This document shows, piece by piece, positions 11,201-23,600 of a DNA stretch of 64,000 nt. Origin of the DNA: Nereocystis luetkeana (Eukaryota > Sar > Phaeophyceae > Laminariales > Laminariaceae); the NCBI GenBank assembly GCA_031213475.1, contig JARUPZ010000030.1, positions 2,213,871 through 2,277,870 of the forward strand, written 5' to 3'. Under the pieces are notes generated by a model. The model was not told the DNA's origin. It worked only from the letters and a program-made list of their open reading frames with translations, and made no database searches. Numbering within the stretch: position 1 is the first letter of the stretch; every line of letters starts with the position of its first letter. The position numbers and the translations under genes are program-made.

Positions 11201-14200
11201 GTCTATCGTTCGTCCTAAGTACCACGCAAGGGGAAAGATCCTATCAACCGCAAGCACACCTCGAACACGCAGTCCGTAATGGACGAGTTGAGCATGGGGA
11301 CGCGGATGGCGAGGCCGTTAAGCTTGCCCTTCAGCTCCGGAAAGATGGTGGCGATGGCCGTCGCAGAACCCGTCGAGGTCGGCGCTAAGTTAAGCATGCC
11401 CGAGCGGCATCGCCTCAAGTCCTGCCATGGGGGTCGGGGGGTTGGGGGGGGGGGAGGGTGTACGTACTCACGTCATGCGTGGCCGAAGTCGTGTGAACCA
11501 AAGACCTTCGCATCCCTACAATGCCGGGACGGAGCAGGTCGGGCCTTCACCGACCAAGCAGATATTGTTGGCCCCAAGCGCGAAGCGAAACGAGAGGTGT
11601 TTGGCCAGTCGCATGACGGGTGAGTTGCATCCTGCCAAGAACAGGTTGTGAGGCGGATTTGGAACGGATGACAGCTTCGGCTGGGTCGAGGTGGGGGGGG
11701 GGGGAGGGGGGGGATTGCACTCATTGTCATGCATGCCGTAGCAGTAAGCCCATGTACCCTCGTATCCCTACAATGCCGGGGGGGAGCACCGCGAGGGTAT
11801 TCCCGCTGCAGGAGGTCGCGGACACAGCAATAGGGGTGCAAACCTGAGCGGTGTCGTTCAGCAGATAGTTGGTTGGTCACATGACCTATTCGATGGAGTA
11901 CCTAATTACGTGACTTAAGTAGTCTAGTGGGTGAGTGGGTAGGGATTTTGTTGCATAGTACCAACGAAGAGGGCAGTATGATCCAACGATTTGTTTGCCG
12001 TGCGACGCATTGGTTGGGGCTCGTTTTGCTTCGTTTTTTTTTTTCAGTATTCGTCGCGCGTGCGAGAAAAACAGGAGACGTCGTCCCGCGAACTGTCGCG
12101 CGGGGCCGCCTCTTTTCAGGGGAGAGCTGCTGCCGTAAAACGCTCATAAGCGGAAGCGTAGAAACCATGCAGGCACCGACAACCTTGCAGTGCCTCTTGC
12201 AGCTCCTTTCCGTCTCCTCTCAGAAGGCCACGCTTCTTCGCCTGCTTCACCACTGCAATGGCCGGGCGGAAATTTCTTCCCCACGGCCGGTACGGGAACG
12301 AGATGCCCCCCGCAATCCTTCCATACCACTCCCTAACCTGAAGCCGAAATAGACGTAACCCCCCCCTTCCCCCCCCTCCCAAACCTCCCCAGCTCCTTCT
12401 TTCCAACAAAGTTCCTAGAAATTCACCGCCCTCCCCCTCACCCTCCCTTCTCGCGTCCACCGCTACCATCTGCACCGAAAGGGTAAAAAAAGAATCAAAG
12501 GAAGACCGGGAAAACACGCTAGCGATACCTTCTTCTTGGTCATGGCCAAGTCCGTGATGGGCTGCGTGCCTGTGACGTTGTGGATGGTCGTGATGCACCC
12601 GTGTGCGATCCCGAGTTTCTCGTGGATGACCTGTTCCGACAAACAACACACCGCCAACATAGTCGCGGGGGCGAGAGAGGGAGAGAGAGAGAGGGAGGGA
12701 GGGAGGGAGCGGGCAGAAAGAGAGGGAGCTCTTGCATTCCACTTCGCCATTCAGACAGAGAGAGAGGGAGCTCTTGCATTCCACTTCGCCATTTTCTCGA
12801 GCGTTCTGACGGCGACCCTTTTAGTTACTTTTCCCCATACATGAGCTTTGGCATGTTCATAGGAAGCTCGAAAGCGACCGTAGCAACAGCAGCAACGACC
12901 CTTCTTCGCAACGCCCACTTGACCGTAAAACCTAGGGTATGTGTGAACTGATGTCCCCCTTTCGCTTGTTTCCTTCTCCCTCGAGCTTTCTCACGGCTTC
13001 GTGGCGAACGAGAGGGGCCACACCACCGCGGCATGAATGCCCGGTTAGCTGCTGCTAGGACTGGGACACGCGTCGGATGCCGCGGACCTCGCCCGCTTTC
13101 CATCACCTTCACGACGGGTGCGAGGCAGTTGGTTGTGCACGAAGCCGCGGTGCATACAAGGTGTTCCTCCGTCAGCAGGCTGTCGTTGCAGCCCATCACC
13201 ACGTTCAGGACGCCCTCCTGCTCGAGCAACAAGGATCCGCCACGGTGACGAAGGGGGAATGGCGTTCGGAATACGTACGGGTGTGCTCTAGCCTCTCTTC
13301 TGTCTATTTCTCTCTTGCCGTCTTTCTTTATCGCGTTACTCCCCTCTTTCTTTTCTTTTTTGTTTCTTTCTTTCTTTCGTGTCGTTTTCTTTCTCTCTTT
13401 CTATAGCAGCACGGGTCAGAGTGGCACACGTGTTCCTTTACATTGTAACCCGTTTAAAACTGCGCCCACATTTTGGGGGGAAAAATTACTTGGAAATATG
13501 CTACGGGGGGCCATAGTAAATAGGACCAAATCATGTGAGTAAAAATAAAAATAGGTAAAATATATGTTCTTGTTTGTGTTTACGGTAGGTTCCCTTTACT
13601 ATGGCCCCCCGTAGTAGGAATATTTTCAAGTGTAAAAACGAAAGGCGGGCTAACGCCAGCAGAGTGGCATTGAGTACCATCCTGGTCGAAAATTTAAGGA
13701 CCGTCTGGTCTACATTTCATTGCCTTGAAATGGTCTTTTATCGTCCAGAGAGCCAATGTTTGTTCACCTCCTTTACGGGAGCGGAAACTACAACTCTCCT
13801 CACGCCTCCGTCGAAGTACGGCTGCAGCTTCTCCTTGGTCAAGAACACCCCCTGAGGCGACATGGGGGGGGGGGGGAAGAGGAGCGCGGGGTGGAAAGAG
13901 AGGATGCATGAGAGGAGGGGAGATGGTTTGCAGAGAGAGCATCAAGACAACCAACCAACAACAGCCAAAACCGCACGTACAACAAACACGTGCCTCGAAT
14001 ACGAGTTCGACGGATCTTCGATCTCACAGCTGACGCGCGCGCGCGGCCCTATTGAGTCGCGCTGACGCACTGCCGCCGCTGCAGAGGGCCGTGCCGTAAC
14101 GTGTGGCACCTTGGCTTTTGTCTTCTGCCCACGGTCAAGGGATGCGTGTTTCTGCTTCGTACGGACCCCCCCCCCGCCCCCCTGCAAGCAATGTCTACCT

Positions 14201-15097
14201 GGTCGGTGAAAACCCGACGTTCTCCGTCCCGGGTTCGGCCGGGAGCGCGGGTCTATCATCGTACAACTACGGTCATGCATGACATGACAAGACCGCCCTG
14301 CCCCCACCCCTTCTCTCTCAGGACACAAAAACTCACGGTGCAGCAGCAGACCACATCGACGCCGCGGGAGGCCCAGTCGGTGTCGCCAATGTTGGCGTTG
14401 ACCGTTACAGCCACGCGTTTGCCGTCCACGGAAAAATGATTGGTGGCATCTTCGAATTCCACATCGCGCTCCCTGCGGCATTTGGGTTAAAAGTCAGATG
14501 ATTTGCATACCCTGCGGTGAAAGGAGTTCAGCCAATTTTTCCAAACAAGGCATGGAACTACTTTGGCCCTGAAGGAGAGTTGACCGGTTAGCTGTGCTTA
14601 GAGGTATTATGCGTATCCGCAGACGGGTTGTGATAGAGCTGGCATGCGCGTTTCAAACCTACAATGCGACAAAACATAGGGACCCATTTCGAGATGGCTG
14701 CAGCGAGCGAGTCCGCGAGCGACCGGGATCCAAAGCACACTAGTTGACAACAGTCACAAATATCCCGCCGCACGAGACCACTGATGGACAAAACGTTTAC
14801 TTTGTGCACCCCAGAAGGGGGCCTAACATAGAACACGAGCTTGAACATATCGCGGCGAGGCAGGGAAGCAGGCAGGGAGGCAGGTACGCTAGCCAGGAGG
14901 CCAGCAGGCAGTCGGGGAACAATGGCAGATATATGTCTCGTGCGTGATGGTGAGCGGGCGAGCGTGAAGAGAGCGGCTGAGCGAGTTTGTGAGTAAGGGT
15001 TGCTTCTCAGTGGCGGGTTTGCTCCCCGCGCGCCTTCCGAAGGGGCTCAAGCCTGGCAGTGGCCATCATCATCATCATGATCATGATCATGATCATG

Positions 15098-15194
<97 letters not shown>

Positions 15195-17584
15195 ACAACT
15201 CTCCATCATCATCCCGATGCATACGCCTTGCCTTGCCACAATCAGCCAATAGCTAGTAGCTAGCGTAGGGCCGCTCGGACTTCCCTCGCGTGCCTACGAA
15301 CCTCCCCTGAAACCTTCTCCGTGACTATTACGGGGGGCCATAGTTAACAGGACCAAATATTGTTAGTAAAAATGGTTAAACATATAGGTTTTTATGTGTA
15401 CCATAGGTCCTGTTAACTATGGTCCCCCGTAATAGTGCTTCACGCACGCTGTCCTTCCTTCCTAATCTGGTTTCCGTGTCTCCTTGTGTCTCTTTCGAGG
15501 TTTTCTTTCGCTTGCGTCGATCTGATTTGGTTTGTTTCGTACCTTACATTCCCCTGTGTTTTTATTCATAAATCTGGCACAACGCGAAAACATACACCAG
15601 ATACAGGTCGCCCCGGTGATTTATCATAGTGGTTATTTTCGAAGACTACCAGAGTGCAGGTAAGAGGGTTTCGAGTCTCTGTATGGGGTGAATTTTCTCA
15701 AATGACACAAACTGTCGAGAGCGCCTGTAATGCGTTGGTAGGCACAATTAGACGCAAGTCGACGAGAGAAGAAAATGCTGGACCCTTCTCGCGATGAAAC
15801 TTGTAGCAGAACCCGAGTCTCGTGGTGAGGGACAGGAATGCAGGAACCTTCTCAACTGGCTAGGAAGGCGGCTTCTCTTGTCTAGGAGACTTCCTTGTGT
15901 TGTTGCATCAGTCCTCTTCATGACGAGAGATGGAAGAGAGCTATTGAGAGTAATTCGATAAGGGGTTGCTTCAAGGCATCAGTCCCACCCTACTATCCTG
16001 CTATTTACCCACTAGACGGCTAAAGGCACTTGTCCGAGGAACTTTCTTCGGGCGCTCGTCTACTCTTCTCCTATCGGCTATCCTAACCATTGTCTTGCAA
16101 GGGAAATTTCAGAGCCCCGGGAATACCCTTTCGGGTGTTACAGGGCCTTGATACTACCGCTATCACACGACCATTCTAAACTCTAAGACTACTCCCATCG
16201 CATTAGCCCACCCTGGACAGTCGTATATGCAGACAACACGACGGCCAATGGGTGATAACGGAATTAATCCGAAATTACCGGGAAAGCAGGCCGAAGATGC
16301 GGCTATCCGAAACTAACGAAATGAGGCTATAGATTCCCCACACCTCGTAGTGAGGCCTGGGCGTCACGGACAGTGTTGCTGTCAGAAACGCCCGCTGAAG
16401 AGGGGGTCGAAAACCGAAACCGAAAAGGACAGGGGCCGATGACGGTGGATGTGGGATCGTCGCGGACGATGCGGAGGGAGCGTGGTGGGTCTCCGATGGT
16501 CCGGCGAAACGCAGGGGGTGGTGCAGATTGGGTCCCATTGAAGTGCGTCGATGAAGGCGTGGGCAGTGGCCGTGGCGGTACATTGGTCTCGTGCTCCAGG
16601 CGTAGAAGTCAGAGCGGTGGTTGGTGTGGTCGGTGTACGTGGCCAACAGTAGTCGTCAGTGGCGATGACGCCGGGGCCGATAGTTACCGGCAAGGGAAGG
16701 GTAGGGGTGTCAGCACGGCGGCTGCAGCGGCCAGTAGAAAGGCGCCGAGGGCTCCTGTCCTGACGTCGACGCCAAGTGTAGTAGAACCCGAGTATCGTGG
16801 TAAGGGAACGGAATGCAGGAACTCTGAACTGGCGAAGAAGGCGGCTTCTCTTGTTCAGGAGACTCTTTGTGTTGTTGTATTAGTCCTCTTCACGATGAGA
16901 GATGGAAGGGAGCTGTTGCGAGTGATTCGATAGGGGCTTGATTCAAGGCATCAAGCCCATCCTGCTCTCCTTCTACTTATCCGCTAGACGGGTGAAGACA
17001 CTCGTGCGAGGGACTTTCCTCGGGCGCATGTTTTCTCTTCTCCTATCGGCTATCCTAAACGATGTATCCTAACCATTGTACTGCAAGGGAAATTTCAGGG
17101 CCCCGGGAATACTCTTCGGGTTTTACAAGGCCTAGATACTACGGCTACGAGTATCCCATGACCATTCTATACAGTCCAATACTACTTCAAGTCACAAAAT
17201 GTAACGCATGTGCCGTAGTGGGGGGGATTAATTTAAAATGTGACCCCGGATCTAAGCTACTGACTATTAGTAGGCGAGAGCAGGACCAAGACGGGAGAAG
17301 GCAACGAACGGGAAGGAAAAATGAATACATAGGAAGAAAAAACGTGTACCTGGTGTACAATGTATGCATGTATGTATGTATGCGTAGGTAGGTAGGTAGG
17401 TAGGTAGGTAGGTATGTATGTATGTATGTATGTATGTATGTATGTATGTATGTATGTATGTATGTATGTATGTATGTATGTATGTATGTATGTATGTATG
17501 TATGTATGTATGTATGTATGTATGTATGTATGTATGTATGTATGTATGTATGTATGTATGTATGTATGTATGTATGTATGTATG

Positions 17585-17615
<31 letters not shown>

Positions 17616-20600
17616 GTATGTATGTATGTATGTATGTATGTATGTATGTATGTATGTATGTATGTATGTATGTATGTATGTATGTATGTATGTATGTATG
17701 TATGTATGTATGTATGTATGTATGTATGTATGTATGTATGTATGTATGTATGTATGTATGTATGTATGTATGTATGTATGTATGTATGTATGTATGTATG
17801 TATGTATGTATGTATGTATGTATGTATGTATGTATGTATGTATGTATGTATGTATGTATGTATGTATGTATGTATGTATGTATGTATGTATGTATGTATG
17901 TATGTATGTATGTATGTATGTATGTATGTATGTATGTATGTATGTATGTATGTATGTATGTATGTATGTATGTATGTATGTATGTATGTATGTATGTATG
18001 TATGTATGTATGTATGTATGTATGTATGTATGTATGTATGTATGTATGTATGTATGTATGTATGTATGTATGTATGTATGTATGTATGTATGTATGTATG
18101 TATGTATGTATGTATGTACCTGGTATGCATTCATGTATGTCCCTGGTTTGAATTATCTCCGTTTGGCCTGCCCCCCTTCTTTTCTGAATGTCACATACGC
18201 TATGATACGAGTTTTCCCTTAGTATTACACTTCTGTGGGCCGATGACAACACTGCTGTACTCGGTCAAGGATTTGGCAGAGCCCATAGCTGTGGCGCACC
18301 ATACACATCACATCAGCAATGCTTACGATTTGGCTCAGCTTCAATAAAAATGGTTGGCGATAGTCCTCACAAACTACAGTAAGGTACTCTACATATACAC
18401 CGACCTGACGCGGACCGATGACCGTCATATTGTTTTTTGTGTAATTCCCATATACGTACATTAGTACCTGCGGTCTGTGATATACTATAAGGTACCGCCG
18501 TGCACCGCTGCACATTCAACTTATGTGCTTTGAAAGCTGGAATGTGTTGCGACTGGCACATGCGGGAACCCTCTGGCACACGTTTTTTTATATAATTGCG
18601 ATGTTTTTTTCAAGGGAAACCACAACACCACCAACACCACCAACACCACCGACTAACTGACGCTCTACTTTTGGTACATTCAGTAGTTTGGGGAAATAAA
18701 GGTTGACAATACGTAGCGCTGATCAAGGTATTAGACAGTGGCCAAACCCCATCGAGGCAAAGGCGGCCCGCCATTTTGTCTAATTTCAATTTCCAAAAGT
18801 AAAAAAAGAACGCCCGACGATGACCCTAAAACAACAGTATCGTGTATATATTTCACGTAAACTACGATCGAAAACCCCTTCAGTGGCCTCAAAAGCACTT
18901 TGCCTACTGCTGTACTTTGTGCAACTTCTTCTTCTACTGCTGTTTGCCATAGAAAGACGGCGCACGGTTGGTTTCGACGGCGCGAAAAAGCACGGCGTGA
19001 AAAAGTGGCCGCACACACAATCTAGTGTAAGCCTTCGGTGTGCGCTGCGCTCCATATGGCCTGTGGGGTCAACACGAAACACGTACGAGGTACGTACTAC
19101 GTGGTCTGAGCAAGCCTAATAAATGTATTGTGACACCATCCCTTCAAAACAAGCTAAGCACAGACTATGGTATATATATATAAATATATTATATACCATG
19201 TAGGATTTAGTATAGCGCTCGCCGCTGAGTACGATTTTTTCGTCCACCTTTTCTTGGCGTCCCCGCAGAAAATGAGCCTTTTTTTCTTTTCTTTTCGCGT
19301 ACCATGGTACGTTGTTTCATATTCTTGTTCGTGGGCCAATACTCTGTGTAATAACACCGCTCAGAACTTCATACTTGAAAAAAAAAACAAGTTGGTGGTG
19401 CTGGCCCCTTCTTCGCGTGACACAAGAATAAACACCAAGGCGCACAACGATGCGGGGAAGACGGGTTGGGGGGGGGGGGGGGGGGTGCCTAGAGACCCCA
19501 GGTCGGAGAAAATTACGAACCAAGGCTAGGACCAGAGGCTTTCGTGGCGACTTTCGGCAGGAAGAGGTCGTTGCGAAGAAAAAACAAGCGTCAGGCACGC
19601 GGAGAAAGCCGTAGATGCTCGCATGGGTGGGGGGAAAAATACCAGGTACAGCAGTGGTGGCAGGAGTACCAGGTACCTGGTATGCGTTACCCATTCAAGA
19701 GCGTATTTTTCACATATTACCAGGTACCTGTTATATATTATGCACCCGTTCGTCGTTGGCGCACGAAGTGGCGAAGACTATTCGCTAGATGCCGGCTTGT
19801 ACGCAGCGATGTCCGGCGGTGTAAGAGTACGCTCGCAACAGCCCGTGCCTACGTACGTTTTTCTTACATTTGGCGAAAATACGATCTCCTTACCCACCAG
19901 TACGAGAATTTCCCGCAAAACCAGGGGGCACCCAAGAGACATCCCCGCTGGGGTCGAAACGCACATTCAAAAGCAATGGTATCATAACCAGGTACATAGC
20001 TATGCTGGATGGCTGGACTCGTTGGCCTGGCCGCTAGCCCTCGCTTTTGACGTTTCAACGGAACGCCGAAGAGTAGGTAGGAGTATGATAGGGCCACTGG
20101 TTGGCTGGTCGAAGAGTCCGTAGTCTGTACGTACGTATAAGTAGGTAGGAGCGTATGATGGCAGACTATTACAGCACTAACAGAGGCCAAACACTCACTA
20201 CCTGCGACAAACCGCTCGTCTCGTCCCCACCTTTATGATGTACACCTGGTATTTCAAATATGATGCAAATACAACCTGCAGCACTACAACAGCGCGTATG
20301 TAAATATTCTCGTAGGTGTTTCGGTCGCATAGTAGCGCCCGTAGAACTTTTTTGTACGTGTACATCATGGACTGCCGTTCTATCAAATTAAGAAAAATAA
20401 AAGAGCCGAAGCTCTGAGACATAATTTTCACCCAAAACTCATCTCTGCAAGCTTGGAGCGATACTCCGATAGCGCGTTCTACGAGATGTGTAGGCCTTCG
20501 GCGTTGTCTACAAGTTGTTGCAGGTTTGAAGACAACGGAATCGCTATACCTACCAAGTATGCCATCAAGGCGACTGCTGCTGTAGTAGCGGTATTTTCCT

Positions 20601-23600
20601 GTAGTAGGTGTTGGTATATATATCATCACACCTGCCCAACGATATACGGGAAGTACACACCAGGTATTCATATGTACGAGGCATAGATAGACGACATCCA
20701 GCGCTCCCAGGATGTATACCGACTACTTTTTCGGTGCGTTTCAATGTAGTCTTAAGAGATAAAGAGATATTCGCGCAAGTCCCGTCATCACCATGAAGAG
20801 TATGCCCCTCTGACCAGGAAAACGAGGGCCCCTTTTAGCGAACAGTTTTGACTAATTGGATCGATTTGTTTGTTTTTAAAACCGAATTGAATTTGCTCCT
20901 GACTCTGACAAAAAACGGAGTCACTTCGTTAAGAAGACGTAATCATCTTGGGACGAGAGAAATTCGACTCAATTCGATTCCACGCATTCGGATCAGGAAA
21001 CCCCAAAAATATTATATTGGAGAGTAACCGAATCGAATCGATCAAGAGGCAAAGATGTCAGGGGACAGCACTTTCACCCCTCGACAGAGAGATCAACTTT
21101 GGCTTGATACGCCTTGGCTGGCACCAAATTACTAGGTTTCAGTGTGGAACACTAGGCCCTACGCCCTTGACAGCGCACGTTTTGCGTTGCTTGACATGTC
21201 TCCTGGTATCTTCGATCACAGGTCGAATTTCATTTGAGGAATTTGTCCAGCTGGACGTGGCATGTGACCGAAGCATGGCACGCAAGTTAGAGTTAGGCGT
21301 AGCCGACTGCTTCAGAGGCGAGGAGCCGAGATATCACCACCGGCGCAGCCGCTGCGCGACCTCCGAAGGCCGTTAGCACAGCCGACTGTCTGAGCGCCTA
21401 CGAGAAAAAAAACAATATCAAGGCCGCTGAAAAACTATAGTTTTTCATCGCGCTGTACCACCAAAGACACGCGAGCATACCACCACATCGCAAGTCACCT
21501 CGGATCTTCGATAGCTGCATCGCCGAGGCTCCTGCCCTCGTGGGGCTTTACTTTAGGGCTGCATCAGCCAACCCGCAGATTCTAAGAGCGATGGATAGGC
21601 TCCTCGCCGGCGCCAGTAGTAAAAATCAGCCGGCAGTGGCAGCCGCGCCTCTGGGGGGGGGCGTGCCGCCGCTCTCCTCGCTGGTTGCTAAAGTTTGTTT
21701 GTTGCCCCTTTTAACACGACCCCTTCAGCGTTTTTCGCATTTTGGAACACGATGCGCAAGTTCCAATAGGGTCTGCCGGTTTCCACGCACCCTACACATG
21801 TTTTGCCGGAATCCTTGAAAAATGACTAGCAATCAACGACCAGCGATTTGCGTCCGCGATCGCAGCAGCACTCACAGCTTCCGACGTAGACATTTTTTGT
21901 ATCCATCCGAAACGATTCCAATTCAGTTTCACCCCTTGCTTTCTTCGTAGATATGCGTCCTGTCGTCGTTGCGTATTACTGCTGCTGCGTGCTGTATCGA
22001 CCCTCTGAGACAAGAAACCTGAAATCAGTCCCGAGTTGACTTCCCCCTCCATGGCGGGTCGAGAAAAAACACATATTTATTTCGCAACTCACGTTGAATA
22101 CAAATTGAGAGTCTGTGCGCTAGTGGGCGGGATGGTCTGCAGCTTCTCCCAGCACAGCTATTCTCTCGGTCAGGATTTGGTTGTGGACAAAATACAATGA
22201 TCTCGGGTGCAACTCATTCAAGGAGTATTTTGAACCCAAAAGTGACATATTGGAAACACCTGTACCGTTGCTGGCAACATTCCACGGGCTCTCGGTTAGA
22301 CTGCTGCATTCTTCTGCTTCTTTGCCGATCAATAAGCAAAAGCGTCGGGTTTTATGGGGTCTCCTGCCCCAGTTGATTGGTTCATCGTAATCTCCAAATA
22401 CCACGTGCTGGGCTGGGGCTGGTTGCCTCACCCAATTTTGCTGGACGATGCTCAGGTATACCGAGGCGTACACGCGGCGAAGTCTTACGGGTAGAACGGG
22501 GACATCGGTAAGTCGATGGCCGTCGCGTATATTAACTGTTGTTGCGCTTCTGTATGAGGGATCGTCATCGCACTTTCCGTTAGAGCCCTCCTCCGTCTTG
22601 AAAGGGACGCGTGGTCAACGGTCAAATGTGTAAGGCAATCAACAAATGAGAACGCCCCCACCCCCCACAGCGGGGGTACTATTAATACTGCTTGCCCTTA
22701 TGTACCACGCACGTACCATGCTTTGGAACATGTTCCGTCTTCCAACCCCCGATATTCATCATCTCACCTTGCGCCATACTCCGCTATCCGTACTGTCTTT
22801 AGCAAGCGATGAGCCCCTACCCGAACGGAGTGCATCGTGGAGTAATGGGACAGCCCCCGCCGCTCACGGATAACACTACTGTAGCAAGGACACCGTTTGT
22901 GGCAACCATGGGGAATACGCGGCCCGCGGTCAAGCCCCACCCGATATACCTACCCCGGAGGGGAAATACTCTTGTGACACCGTGAAACGGCCCAGGTCTG
23001 TGGACATTTTATTTGCGTGTCTGCGAACAACCACCAAAGTTTTCCATGGGAGCTGAAAGTGGAAGCTTGAGTGCAAGTGTTCCATGATATTCCACGAGCT
23101 TCTGTATACAAGCTTCCACGAACTTCCATCGATTTTGCTTTTGTGACGGCTTCGGGTCAAGGTGGCCACCCCCCTCAATCCTAAACCAAACCAGAGGTCG
23201 GCGTGGTGCGTGTGTTTCGGGAAGATTCTAGTTTGCTGTTCTTGGAAGTACTCAACAGATAGGTCGCCGTGCGGGCACAAAATAAGGATCGTGCCTGCGC
23301 AGGCAGAAATGCGAGCTATGGTGCACATAGACAAGGACATGCAAGCGGGGGAACACAAGTTTGTGCGCACAGAAGAGCTGGACAATCAGATGGATGACTC
23401 CTTCGAGAAGTGAGCAGAAGTACCGGATTTAGCACCACCTCAAGGTAGCCGTGGGTTGCGCAGACGAGCATACGCCCAGCAAATTGTTTCCAAGCTGCCA
23501 GGCCAACACTGTGGGGAGGCGTTCTTTTGAGATGGAGGCACAAGGCGTTTGTGCAGGTTCCGAGGTCTGCTCCACGTCCAAAAGAAAGTACGCCCATGTA

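Noticed and set aside
14989..15256. Poly-His, poly-Ile and poly-Met frames
   Set aside because: Produced by the CAT trinucleotide repeat.
17187..18347. Long frames of repeated MYVC (plus) and HTYI (minus), up to 331 codons
   Set aside because: A four-base repeat is open in every frame it can be; these are microsatellite artefacts.
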